Source: Lysobacter sp. TY2-98 (GTDB taxonomy: Bacteria; Pseudomonadota; Gammaproteobacteria; Xanthomonadales; Xanthomonadaceae). Taken from it: 64,000 nucleotides of DNA. Shown piece by piece: positions 1-7,641 of the stretch (the stretch's first letter is position 1; every line of letters starts with the position of its first letter). The stretch lies in the NCBI RefSeq assembly GCF_003367355.1, contig NZ_CP031413.1, forward strand, positions 1,158,921-1,222,920, written 5' to 3'. Made by a program: the position numbers and the translations under genes. The notes beneath the pieces were generated by a model that saw only the letters and a program-made list of their open reading frames with translations, was not told where the DNA came from and searched no databases.

Positions 1-541
1 GCAGCGCCTTCGCGTCGGTCTGCGCCTGCTCGTAGTCGAAGTGCGTGCCGGCACCGGTGGTGGCGAGGTCGTGCGTCTGGCCCACACGCTTGCGTGCGAG
101 ATCCAGCTTCGCGGCGAGCGAGCTGCGCGTCGACTGCGCGGATTCCAGTTCGGCGCGCAGCTCGCGCGAGTACGCCTGGGCGCTGGAGAGCTTCGCCACC
201 AGCTCGGGTTCCTTGGCTTCGAGCGCGGCCAGATCCTGCTGGTACGGCGTCGAGTCGATGGTGAACAGCACATCGCCCTTCTTGACCGGCCGGTTCGGTT
301 GCACCGGCACCGACGTCACCTTGCCCATCGCACGCGGGATGACCTGCACGACGTAGTTCATGACGCGCACGTCGGACGATGACGGCGCGACGATGTTGAG
401 GAAGAGGATCAGCAGCGTCAGGCCGATGATCGGGATCGTCACCACGATCACCTGGCTGACGAAGTTCCACGGCAGCCACTTGAACTTGAAGAAGACCAGC
501 CAGACGAAGAACGAATAGATCAGGAGGAGGATGACTTCCAT
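1..541 (-). CDS. HlyD-family membrane fusion protein (YibH/YiaV-like), 3' part cut by window edge
   Basis: Periplasmic adaptor (membrane fusion) protein, probably part of an efflux or export path together with a partner not in the window. The visible N-terminal 180 residues begin MEVILLLIYSFFVW and contain two hydrophobic stretches (about residues 3-17 and 25-47). A biotinyl-lipoyl-like half motif follows (about residues 70-95, PNRPVKKGDVLFTID), then the start of an alpha-helical hairpin rich in Leu, Ala and Glu. The frame is open to the window edge, so the C-terminal half is missing. Its ATG overlaps the stop of the DUF3302 gene by one base (TGATG), so the two are translationally coupled. 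E. coli pairs the same families as yibH/yibI and yiaV/yiaW. The family call is strong; the substrate is unknown. Confidence 0.85.
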   Translation of the reverse strand, partial: MEVILLLIYSFFVWLVFFKFKWLPWNFVSQVIVVTIPIIGLTLLILFLNIVAPSSSDVRVMNYVVQVIPRAMGKVTSVPVQPNRPVKKGDVLFTIDSTPYQQDLAALEAKEPELVAKLSSAQAYSRELRAELESAQSTRSSLAAKLDLARKRVGQTHDLATTGAGTHFDYEQAQTDAKAL

Positions 542-1155
542 CAGGCCGTCCCCTCTCCGTGCGCGCGCTGCTGGGCGGCGAGTTGGGCTTCGAGCGCGGC
601 GATGCGCGCACGCAATGCCTGGATGTCCTCCGCTGGCACTTCATCGGCGGGCGCCGTCGCATCGTGGATCGGGCTCAACGCTTCACCGTGATGCGGTGTG
701 TCGTCGACGTCTGTGCCGTACGCCAGCTTGTGGATGACCGGCTTCGTGTAGGCCCACAGCCAAGCGATCGGCCACAACATGCCGCCGAAGAACAGCGAGA
801 GCAGGCACAGCGTCTTGATCGCGGCCAGCTGCGGGTGCTTTCGCTTCTCGGCGATCTTCTCGGGAAGGATGTGGATGATCAGGAACACCGCGATGCCCAC
901 GATCGGCACGATGAACAGCGCAGCCCACGCCACGCCGTTGGCGAGCGCATCGAGCGCGTCGCCCTTGAGGAATGACGCCTGCGCGGCCGGCATCCAGCTC
1001 GCCAGCGCGGCGGCAACGGCAAGAGCGGCGGCCGGTGGGCGGCGGGAGCGCACACGCGGTGCCGGCGATACGCGATCGGCAGCGGGCGTTGCGGGCGACA
1101 CGCGGGCAAGCAGTGCAATCATCCGGCTCGGGTCCTGTGCGTCCCGACCGATCAT
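541..1155 (-). CDS. DUF3302 inner-membrane protein (YibI/YiaW-like)
   Basis: Small membrane protein of unknown function, 204 residues. After a Pro/Arg-rich N-terminus there is a hydrophobic segment ending in a possible signal cleavage site (about residues 40-60). Two transmembrane segments follow, around residues 72-93 (VAWAALFIVPIVGIAVFLII) and 110-133. A hydrophilic tail ends in a coiled-coil-like helix (IQALRARIAALEAQLAAQ). The E. coli relatives are about 107-120 residues, so the N- and C-terminal extensions are unusual. Start choice is uncertain: residue 12 (Met, position 1122) is an alternative, and neither start has a strong Shine-Dalgarno sequence. It is coupled to the downstream HlyD gene, so it probably assists that adaptor. 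An inverted repeat lies immediately upstream of the ATG. Confidence 0.75.
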   Translation of the reverse strand: MIGRDAQDPSRMIALLARVSPATPAADRVSPAPRVRSRRPPAAALAVAAALASWMPAAQASFLKGDALDALANGVAWAALFIVPIVGIAVFLIIHILPEKIAEKRKHPQLAAIKTLCLLSLFFGGMLWPIAWLWAYTKPVIHKLAYGTDVDDTPHHGEALSPIHDATAPADEVPAEDIQALRARIAALEAQLAAQQRAHGEGTA

Positions 1156-1190
1156 CCCAGTGGGTTTTCAGCCGCGGAATCGCCACTGGG
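1156..1190 (-). promoter_or_regulatory. operator-like inverted repeat at the DUF3302 start
   Basis: CCCAGTGG (1156-1163) and CCACTGGG (1183-1190) are perfect 8-base inverted arms separated by 19 bases, directly abutting the ATG of the DUF3302 gene. They could be a repressor operator, or a hairpin that closes the ribosome entry site. No regulator gene lies nearby. Confidence 0.35.
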
Positions 1191-1465
1191 GGTAGCCCGC
1201 ACTGCCCCTTCGGGCAATGAACAGGGCTGCCGAAATCCGCCGGAAGACGTATCGGCGCCGCAGGCATGTTGCGGGTGGATGCGATCGTGCAGTCGTTGGC
1301 GGAACACGCGACGCGGCTGCAGCCGTGGATCGATCGCGTGTGCGATGAGCTCATCGCACTAGACGACAGCCGCCCCCAGCGGCGACGCACGCGGCCCTTG
1401 GTGCCGCGCGTAGGAAGTGTCGATCAGTGCGGCGGCGACGACACGCGCCACCGCGGAATGCGACC
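1191..1465. other. intergenic region with no gene recognised
   Basis: Together with the inverted repeat this is about 310 bases without a convincing gene. Short open frames cross it on both strands, but none has a plausible ribosome binding site or a recognisable product. A small UUCG-capped hairpin (TGCCC-CTTC-GGGCA, about 1204-1217) is the only structure I notice. Confidence 0.5.
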
Positions 1466-1759
1466 TCAGAGGTCGCCCGGAAACGCGCGTGCGACTTCCG
1501 CGAACAGTGCGACGATGCGCTCGGACAGGCGATGGCGGTCGGCGCCGCTCATGCGCGACAGCGCGGCATGCACCGAGTCCGCGCCATAGGAAAGATCTGC
1601 GACCAGTTCTTCGCAGCGGAAGCGCAGGTTCTCGGGCAAGTGCGCGACGGGATCCACCGTTGCCAGCACGTCGTGCGCACGGGCCAGGCGTTCGACCAGC
1701 CCGACCTCGTCGCTCAGGGACAGGACGGCATCGCGGGCGGCTTCGTAAGCGACAGACAT
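1466..1759 (-). CDS. hypothetical protein, 97 aa
   Basis: I do not recognise this protein. It is 97 residues, soluble, helix-rich and acidic, starting MSVAYEAARDAVLSLSDEVG, with no cysteine pair, signal peptide or membrane segment. The codon pattern is normal for the window. The gene starts only about 30 bases beyond the strong terminator of the upstream HU-family gene. It therefore depends either on readthrough or on a very compact promoter in that gap. It could be a lineage-restricted Lysobacteraceae protein. Confidence 0.55.
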   Translation of the reverse strand: MSVAYEAARDAVLSLSDEVGLVERLARAHDVLATVDPVAHLPENLRFRCEELVADLSYGADSVHAALSRMSGADRHRLSERIVALFAEVARAFPGDL

Positions 1760-1790
1760 GATGTGCAGCGTACCGGGTTTCGTGCAGGCG

Positions 1791-1820
1791 AAAAAAAACC
1801 GCCGGCCCTGGGGCCGGCGG
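1791..1820 (-). terminator. rho-independent terminator of the HU-family gene
   Basis: Read on the minus strand, a nine-pair GC stem (CCGCCGGCC / GGCCGGCGG) with a tight loop is followed by eight T residues. It lies just downstream of the HU-family stop codon. Confidence 0.9.
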
Positions 1821-1832
1821 TTCGGAGGTCGA

Positions 1833-2183
1833 TCAGACCGCCGCGTCCTTGAGCTTCTTCAGCGGACGCGCCTTGAGCTTGACGGACGCCGGCTTCGCGG
1901 CGAACCACTGCTCTTCCTTCGTGAACGGGTTGATGCCCTTGCGCTTCGGCTTGGCCGGGACATCGACCTTGGTGACCTTGAGCATGCCGGGGAACGTAAA
2001 CGTGCCGCAGCCCTTCTTGTGCAGCGAGCCGTGGGCCGCCTCTTCGAGGGACGCCAGGACAGCGCGGACGTCGCGCGGGGCGAGTTCGGTGCGCTCGGAG
2101 ATGTAGTTGACGAGACCGCTCTTGCCCAGCGGTTCGGTCACAGGCTTGATCTTGGAGGCACCGCTCGCTTTCTTCGTCGCCAT
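1833..2183 (-). CDS. HU-family DNA-binding protein
   Basis: Histone-like DNA-bending protein, 116 residues. The start is placed at the ATG at 2183 (MATKKASGAS). The frame runs further upstream, but that part looks non-coding. The HU/IHF fold is visible: helical N-terminal half (LVNYISERTELAPRDVRAVLASLEEAAHG), the central G-x-G-x-F strand (KGCGTFTFPG), then the basic DNA-gripping arm with Pro-Lys repeats (about residues 76-90, VPAKPKRKGINPFT). It is longer than E. coli HU (90 aa) because of a Lys-rich N-terminus and a longer C-terminal tail (KARPLKKLKDAAV). It is monocistronic, with its own terminator. Confidence 0.9.
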   Translation of the reverse strand: MATKKASGASKIKPVTEPLGKSGLVNYISERTELAPRDVRAVLASLEEAAHGSLHKKGCGTFTFPGMLKVTKVDVPAKPKRKGINPFTKEEQWFAAKPASVKLKARPLKKLKDAAV

Positions 2184-2459
2184 GGTTTGCAGGTTCCGGG
2201 TGGAAGGAATGCGCGTTATCGCGCGACCGCGTCCGCGTTGCAAGAGGTTTTCGTCGATTTCCGCCTGAAAAATGATCATTTGCCCGATCCGGCGCTCGAA
2301 TCGGGGTTCTGCGGGTGGACACGGGGCGGGAAAACGGGCCGTCCTGCGCGCGTCATCCGATGCGCATGTGCGATCGACGCGGCTGTCGCTCCCGTGGTTC
2401 GTTGCGCCGCCGCACGCGCGAGCGCATGCGTTTGGCACGGCAATGCCGGTTTCCGGCAG
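2184..2459. other. intergenic region upstream of the HU-family gene
   Basis: About 276 bases between the 3' end of the small exported protein gene and the HU-family start. It should hold the HU promoter. I see no convincing gene, strong terminator or repeat in it. Confidence 0.45.
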
Positions 2460-2858
2460 TCAGCGGCAGGCTTCGTAGACCCGGTCCTGCAGCGTCGTCA
2501 GCAGGGCGTAGTTGCGTTGCAGGCCGGCGCGACGCTCGACCGCATCGCGGTAGGCACGTGCATCGGCGCAGCTGTCGCGGCTTTCCAGCGCGGCGACGGT
2601 CGTGCGCGCGCTGCGTCGCGACGACGCGCGTGTCCGTGTGCTGGCGCGGGTGCGCGGCCGCGGCCCGTCGTTCGCGGGCGTGACGGGGTCCGGCGTCGCA
2701 TCCCAGATCTCCGCCGTGCGTTCGCCCCGGGCGCAGGGCTCGCTCTGGTAGCGCGCATGGCCGTCGCGCCCCACGCACTTCTGCACCGTCTGCGCCTGCG
2801 TCGCACCCACGCCCAGCGCCAGCAGCAGCGCCATTGCCATCCACGTCCGTGTGGTCAT
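2460..2858 (-). CDS. small exported protein, DUF4124-like
   Basis: 132-residue secreted or periplasmic protein of unknown function. The start at 2858 is supported by AGGAGG seven bases upstream; an ATG 30 bases earlier is less likely. A signal peptide (MTTRTWMAMALLLALGVGATQA) is followed by a short Cys-containing segment, QKCVGRDGHARYQSEPC. This resembles the DUF4124 pattern of an aromatic/Cys strand, Asp-Gly turn and 'YQS-PC'. A basic Arg/Thr/Ser linker and a helical tail with two more cysteines (DSC, EAC) follow, so two disulfides are possible. It stands alone and is divergent from the UDP-sugar dehydrogenase. Confidence 0.65.
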   Translation of the reverse strand: MTTRTWMAMALLLALGVGATQAQTVQKCVGRDGHARYQSEPCARGERTAEIWDATPDPVTPANDGPRPRTRASTRTRASSRRSARTTVAALESRDSCADARAYRDAVERRAGLQRNYALLTTLQDRVYEACR

Positions 2859-3001
2859 TGCCGTCCTCCTGTTCGGAAGCGACAGCATCGGCGTAGCGCG
2901 CGATCGACGATATCGGCGGCGGCCGCGTCCGCATGTCGGACTTCTCCGAGACGGCCGCAGGGCGACACGGCATCATAGGCAGCCGCTCCGGGAACCCTCG
3001 C

Positions 3002-4294
3002 ATGCACGACACGCCCCTGCCCGCCCTCGCCGAAGCCCGCATCGCCGTCGTTGGACTGGGCTACGTGGGCCTGCCGCTGGCGACCGCGTTCGGGGTGACG
3101 CACGACACGCTGGGCTTCGACATCGACACCGGGCGCATCGACGAACTGCGCACGGGCCACGACCGCACCGGCGAAGCGCATGCCGACGACTTCCAGCGCG
3201 CCACGCGGCTGCGCTTCGATTCCGACGGCGCATCCCTCGCCGGTCGCGACGTCTTCATCGTTACCGTGCCCACCCCGGTCGACACCTTCAAGCGCCCCGA
3301 CCTCGGGCCGCTCGAATCCGCGAGTCGCGTCGTCGGCCGCGCGTTGAAACGCGGCGGCGTGGTGATCTACGAATCGACGGTCTATCCGGGCGCGACCGAA
3401 GAAGTCTGCGTGCCCATCCTCGAGCGCGAATCAGGCCTGCGTTACCGCGAGGATTTCCACGTCGGCTACAGCCCGGAACGCATCAATCCGGGTGACCGGA
3501 GCCACAAGCTGCCGAACATCGTCAAGGTGACATCGGGCTCGAGCGATGCCGCGGGTCGGTTCGTGGACGCGCTGTACCGCAGCGTGGTTCCCGCTGGCAC
3601 GCACCTGGCATCCAGCATCCGCGTCGCCGAAGCGGCGAAGGTGATCGAGAACATCCAGCGCGACGTCAACATCGCGCTGGTCAACGAGCTGGCGCTGATC
3701 TTCGAGAAGCTCGGCCTCGACACGCTCGAAGTACTCGAAGCCGCCGGCACCAAGTGGAACTTCCTGCCGTTCCGCCCGGGCCTCGTGGGCGGCCACTGCA
3801 TCGGCGTCGATCCGTACTACCTGACGCACAAGGCGCAGGGCATCGGCTACCACCCCGAGGTCATCCTCGCCGGCCGCCGCATCAACGACAGCATGGGCGA
3901 GCACGTCGCGCAGCGTGTGCTGCGCCTGATCGCCGCCCAGGATGCGCCGCCGCCGCATCCGCGCGTGCTGGTGCTGGGCCTCGCGTTCAAGGAGAACTGC
4001 GGCGACCTTCGCAACACCCGCGTGGTCGACATCGTCTCCGAACTCATCGCCTACGGCGCGCGCGTGGACGTGCACGACCCCCGCGTCGACGCCGAGGAAG
4101 CGCATCGCGAACACGGCCTCCGCCTGCTGGAGATGCCCAAGGCCGGCGCCTACGACGCGGTGGTGCTTGCGGTGCCGCACTCCGAATTTCTGCAGGACGG
4201 CGCGTCGTCGGTCACCGGCTACGGCCACGCCGACGCGGTCATCTTCGACGTCAAGGGCGCGCTGCCGCGCGACGTCGTCCACGGTCGTCTTTGA
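3002..4294 (+). CDS. tviB: nucleotide-sugar dehydrogenase, TviB/WbpO-type (UDP-HexNAc 6-dehydrogenase)
   Basis: NAD-dependent oxidation of a UDP-hexosamine (UDP-GlcNAc or UDP-GalNAc) to the uronic acid, a precursor of capsule or O-antigen. The start is set at the ATG at 3002, which gives 430 aa, the family's usual size. The Rossmann motif GLGYVG is at 18-23. The central domain contains YSPERINPGD (157-165). The catalytic cysteine sits in the signature GGHCIGVDPYYL (Cys266). The C-terminal UDP-binding domain starts near residue 320 (VLVLGLAFKENCGDLRNTR). It is followed after nine bases by a sugar epimerase, which probably acts on its product. Whether the substrate is the GlcNAc or GalNAc form cannot be told from sequence. 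Confidence 0.88.
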   Translation: MHDTPLPALAEARIAVVGLGYVGLPLATAFGVTHDTLGFDIDTGRIDELRTGHDRTGEAHADDFQRATRLRFDSDGASLAGRDVFIVTVPTPVDTFKRPDLGPLESASRVVGRALKRGGVVIYESTVYPGATEEVCVPILERESGLRYREDFHVGYSPERINPGDRSHKLPNIVKVTSGSSDAAGRFVDALYRSVVPAGTHLASSIRVAEAAKVIENIQRDVNIALVNELALIFEKLGLDTLEVLEAAGTKWNFLPFRPGLVGGHCIGVDPYYLTHKAQGIGYHPEVILAGRRINDSMGEHVAQRVLRLIAAQDAPPPHPRVLVLGLAFKENCGDLRNTRVVDIVSELIAYGARVDVHDPRVDAEEAHREHGLRLLEMPKAGAYDAVVLAVPHSEFLQDGASSVTGYGHADAVIFDVKGALPRDVVHGRL

Positions 4295-4303
4295 GGATCC
4301 GCC

Positions 4304-5308
4304 ATGCGCGTACTCGTTACCGGCGCGGCCGGCTTCATCGGTTCCCACCTGTCCAAGCGCCTGATCGAGCGCGGCGATGAGGTGTTGGGGTACGACGACC
4401 TCAACGACTACTACGATCCGCAGCTCAAGCGCGATCGACTGAAGCACGTGGTCCCCGACCACGGCTTCCGGTTCGTGGAAGCGAAACTCGAAGATCGCGA
4501 CGCCATGGACCGCGCGTTCGCCGAGTTCAAACCGCAGCGCGTCGTGAACCTCGCCGCGCAGGCCGGCGTGCGCTACTCGCTGCAGAACCCGCGGGCGTAC
4601 ATCGACAGCAACCTGGTCGGTTTCATCAACATCCTCGAAGCCTGCCGGCACAGCGACGTCGAGCACCTGGTCTACGCGTCGTCGAGCTCGGTCTACGGTG
4701 CCAATCGCGAGCTGCCTTTCGCGGTGGAGCACAGCGTCGACCACCCGGTCAGCCTGTACGCCGCGACCAAGAAGGCGAACGAGCTGATGGCGCATACGTA
4801 CAGTCATCTGTACGCGCTGCCGACGACGGGCCTGCGCTTTTTCACCGTCTACGGTCCGTGGGGCCGGCCGGACATGGCGCTGTTCCTGTTCACCCGCAAG
4901 ATCCTCGCGGGCGAGCCGATCGAGGTCTTCAACCACGGTCGCCACAGCCGGGATTTCACCTACATCGACGACATCGTCGAAGGCGTGATCCGCACGCTGG
5001 ATACCGTGCCGCAGGCGTCGGATGACGCCTCGCTGCTCACCTCGCCCGCGGCGTCGACCGCGCCCTACCGCGTCTACAACATCGGCAGCCACCGCCCGGT
5101 CGAACTGCTGCGCTACATCGAAGTGCTGGAGGACAGCCTCGGTCGCAAGGCCGAACGCCGCCTCGTGCCCATGCAGCCGGGCGATGTGCCGGACACCTAT
5201 GCCGACGTCGAAGCGCTGCGTCGCGATACGGGCTATGCGCCGTCGACGGCGGTGGAAGTCGGTGTCGCGAAGTTCGTGGACTGGTACCGCGATTACTACC
5301 GCGTCTGA
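4304..5308 (+). CDS. NAD-dependent UDP-sugar 4-epimerase (UDP-glucuronate epimerase type)
   Basis: Short-chain dehydrogenase/reductase-type epimerase, 334 aa, interconverting C4 epimers of a UDP-uronic acid or UDP-hexosamine. TGAAGFIG (6-13) binds NAD, SSSS (126-129) supplies the catalytic Ser, and Y152-x3-K156 is the catalytic pair. The N-terminal DDLNDYYDPQLKRDRL is typical of the CapI/LpsL UDP-glucuronate 4-epimerase branch rather than GalE. It is preceded by GAGGA eight bases before the ATG and lies nine bases after the dehydrogenase, so the two form an operon. Together they would supply an acidic sugar nucleotide, though no glycosyltransferase or export gene is in this window. Confidence 0.85.
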   Translation: MRVLVTGAAGFIGSHLSKRLIERGDEVLGYDDLNDYYDPQLKRDRLKHVVPDHGFRFVEAKLEDRDAMDRAFAEFKPQRVVNLAAQAGVRYSLQNPRAYIDSNLVGFINILEACRHSDVEHLVYASSSSVYGANRELPFAVEHSVDHPVSLYAATKKANELMAHTYSHLYALPTTGLRFFTVYGPWGRPDMALFLFTRKILAGEPIEVFNHGRHSRDFTYIDDIVEGVIRTLDTVPQASDDASLLTSPAASTAPYRVYNIGSHRPVELLRYIEVLEDSLGRKAERRLVPMQPGDVPDTYADVEALRRDTGYAPSTAVEVGVAKFVDWYRDYYRV

Positions 5309-5314
5309 CGCCGG

Positions 5315-6673
5315 TTACGACTGGCCGTCGCGGCGCTGCCGCGCTTCGGCGCGCATCTGCCGCAGGTTCGCGAGCTTCTCGCCCAGCTTGATCTCCAGGC
5401 CGCGCTGCACCGGGCGGTAGTACTCGCGCTCCCCCATGGTGTCTGGAAAGCCGGTCTGATCGAGCGCGATGCCGCCTTCGGCATCGTGGTCGTACTGGTA
5501 GCCTTTCGAGTAGCCGAGCGACTTCATCAGCTTCGTCGGTGCGTTGCGCAGGTGCATCGGCACCTCCTGCGTGCCGAGCTCGCGGACGTCGGCGCGGGCC
5601 TCGTTCCAGGCCACGTAGCCGGCGTTCGACTTCGCGGTCGTCGCCAGATAGAGCACCACCTGCGCGAGCGCGAGTTCGCCTTCGGGGCTCCCGAGGCGGT
5701 CGAACGTTTCCCACGCGTCGATCGCCATCTCCAGCGCGCGCGGATCGGCGAGGCCGATGTCCTCGACTGCCATGCGCGTGATGCGTCGGGCGAGGTAATG
5801 CGGATCGGCGCCCCCATCGATCATGCGGGCGAACCAGTAGATCGCGGCGTCCGGATTCGAGCTGCGCACGGATTTGTGCAGCGCCGAGATCTGGTCGTAG
5901 AACTGCTCGCCGCCTTTATCGAAACGGCGCGTACGGTCGGCCAGCACCTGGGCGAGCGTCGCCTCGGTAATGCGGCCGCCCTCGCCCGTCGCGAGTTCCG
6001 AGGCGATCTCGAGCAGCGTGAGCGCGCGACGCACGTCGCCGTCGGCGGCGGTCGCGATCTGCCGAAGCAGGCTTTCGTCGACCTCGATGCCCATTGCGCC
6101 GAGGCCGCGCTCGGAATCCGTCAGCGCGCGATGCAGCGCTTCGACGAGATCGTCGACGGCCACGGCTTCCATCACGTGCACGCGGCAGCGCGAGAGCAAG
6201 GCGGAGTTCAACTCGAACGACGGGTTCTCGGTGGTCGCACCGACGAAGACGATCGTGCCGCGCTCGATCGCAGGCAGGAATGCGTCCTGCTGCGCCTTGT
6301 TGAAGCGGTGCACCTCGTCGACGAACAGCACGGTGCGGCGCCCCTCGGCGAACCGGTCGGCGGCTTCGGCCAGCACTTGGCGTACCTCGGGCAGCCCCGA
6401 GAGCACCGCGGAAATCGCGCGGAACTCGGCGTCGGCATAGCGCGCGAGGAGCAGCGCGAGGGTCGTCTTGCCGCAGCCTGGTGGGCCCCACAGCACCATC
6501 GAGTGGATGCGCCCGGCTTCGACGGCCCGCCTCAGCGCGGAGTTCGGAGCGAGCAGGCGCTTTTGCCCGACCATCTCGTCGAGCGTGCGCGGGCGCATGC
6601 GCTCGGCCAGCGGGCGCATCGCGTCCGCGGAGGCGTCGTCATCGAAGAGGCGGGGCGTGGTGCGCTTGGCCAC
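5315..6673 (-). CDS. rarA: replication-associated recombination protein A (RarA/MgsA), AAA+ ATPase
   Basis: Clamp-loader-like AAA+ ATPase acting at stalled replication forks, 452 aa. Walker A GPPGCGKT is at 63-70 and Walker B LFVDEVHRFNK starts near 116. Sensor region GATTENPSFELNSALLSRC and the C-terminal tetramerisation domain (AIYWFARMIDGGADPHYLARR) are intact. The start is a GTG at 6673 (first residues M-AKRTTPRLF) with no obvious Shine-Dalgarno sequence. It lies downstream of lolA and ftsK on the same strand; ftsK-lolA-rarA is a common gammaproteobacterial order. Here an exported ORFan separates lolA from rarA. The stop is only six bases from the convergent epimerase stop. Confidence 0.95.
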   Translation of the reverse strand: MAKRTTPRLFDDDASADAMRPLAERMRPRTLDEMVGQKRLLAPNSALRRAVEAGRIHSMVLWGPPGCGKTTLALLLARYADAEFRAISAVLSGLPEVRQVLAEAADRFAEGRRTVLFVDEVHRFNKAQQDAFLPAIERGTIVFVGATTENPSFELNSALLSRCRVHVMEAVAVDDLVEALHRALTDSERGLGAMGIEVDESLLRQIATAADGDVRRALTLLEIASELATGEGGRITEATLAQVLADRTRRFDKGGEQFYDQISALHKSVRSSNPDAAIYWFARMIDGGADPHYLARRITRMAVEDIGLADPRALEMAIDAWETFDRLGSPEGELALAQVVLYLATTAKSNAGYVAWNEARADVRELGTQEVPMHLRNAPTKLMKSLGYSKGYQYDHDAEGGIALDQTGFPDTMGEREYYRPVQRGLEIKLGEKLANLRQMRAEARQRRDGQS

Positions 6674-6717
6674 GGCGTGTGGTGCGGGATGCGGCCCCGC
6701 ACCTTACCAGCCGCGCG

Positions 6718-7425
6718 TCAGAGGCTGGCGATGCCCGAGGTGGTCGCCGACCACTCACTGCCCGGGCCGAGTTCGTAGTGCACGCGCACCCAGCGATGCG
6801 CCTTGGCGTCGTACAGACCCTGCACCTGCGCGGGCGTCGAGCCTTCCGCGCCGAAGTCGACGAGGCCGGCGCCGTCGATGCGCACGAAGCGGCCGACGTC
6901 GGTTGCCTTGACCGCGTTCGGCGTCCACTTCACCGGCTGGCTCTGGAACTCGTCGTGCAGCGCTTTCGTGATCTGCTGGTCGAGCGACGTCGCCAGCGAC
7001 GAACCGGCGGCGACCGTCTTGCCTGCCCCACCGCCGAGTTCGAGCTGCGGATAGGTCACCTCGGTGCTCGCGGTGTCGTACATCGCGGCAAAGCGGAACG
7101 GAATCCAGTCGCCCTGCCCGTCGATGCGGAGGCGGCCGTCGCCGGTGACTTGACGATCCTGGATGCTCGCCGGACGCACGTGCACGGTGCCGAGCTGCAC
7201 CACCACATCGGACGTGTCGAACTGGCGCGTGATGCTGCCGATCACTGCCGCAGCGATCGCGTCGTCGACCTGTTCGCGGGCTTCCACCCGTGCCGTCGGC
7301 GCCGCAGCGGTCGGTCGGGCGACCAGCGGCGCGGCCATGGCCTGCGGACGATGCCCGGCGACCAGCGACGTGGTGGCCAGGGCGGCGAATGTACCGACGG
7401 AGAGGAGTGTGCTGCGGAGCGGCAT
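6718..7425 (-). CDS. hypothetical exported protein, 235 aa
   Basis: I do not recognise the family. The start at 7425 has a GAAGGTCC ribosome binding site. An Ala-rich signal peptide (about residues 1-32) is followed by a secreted or periplasmic domain of about 200 residues. That domain is rich in beta-strand-like segments (VVVQLGTVHVRPASIQD, GRLRIDGQGDWIPFRFAAMYD) and contains no cysteine. The pattern 'T-S-D-V-V-V-Q-L...D-R-Q-V-T-G-D-G-R-L' suggests a small beta-sandwich, but this is inference. It sits between lolA and rarA, breaking the usual pair, and is 44 bases upstream of the rarA GTG. Confidence 0.65.
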   Translation of the reverse strand: MPLRSTLLSVGTFAALATTSLVAGHRPQAMAAPLVARPTAAAPTARVEAREQVDDAIAAAVIGSITRQFDTSDVVVQLGTVHVRPASIQDRQVTGDGRLRIDGQGDWIPFRFAAMYDTASTEVTYPQLELGGGAGKTVAAGSSLATSLDQQITKALHDEFQSQPVKWTPNAVKATDVGRFVRIDGAGLVDFGAEGSTPAQVQGLYDAKAHRWVRVHYELGPGSEWSATTSGIASL

Positions 7426-7592
7426 TGCGAGGACCTTCGTGCGACAACCTGCGTGTGAAGGTCACTCTCGGGACGCCCGCGTGGACGTCCCGTGATATCG
7501 CCGGTGCGAAAAATCCAGCCTTTCCAAACGGTTAAGGCAACTTTCGGCGGGATGAACGAGCGGTCGTCACGCGAGCACGGGCGGTATGAGAA

Positions 7593-7616
7593 AGGGGCGG
7601 TCGCCCGCCCCTCCGG
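7593..7616 (-). terminator. terminator-like hairpin after lolA
   Basis: On the minus strand AGGGGCGG and CCGCCCCT form an eight-pair stem followed by a short T/C run. It lies about 25-50 bases beyond the lolA stop codon. The T tract is weak, so termination may be partial. Confidence 0.45.
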
Positions 7617-7641
7617 TCAAACGTGTGTAGTGCGCGACGGA

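Noticed and set aside
5281..5330. Bidirectional terminator between the epimerase gene and rarA
   Set aside because: The gap is six bases and shows no hairpin.
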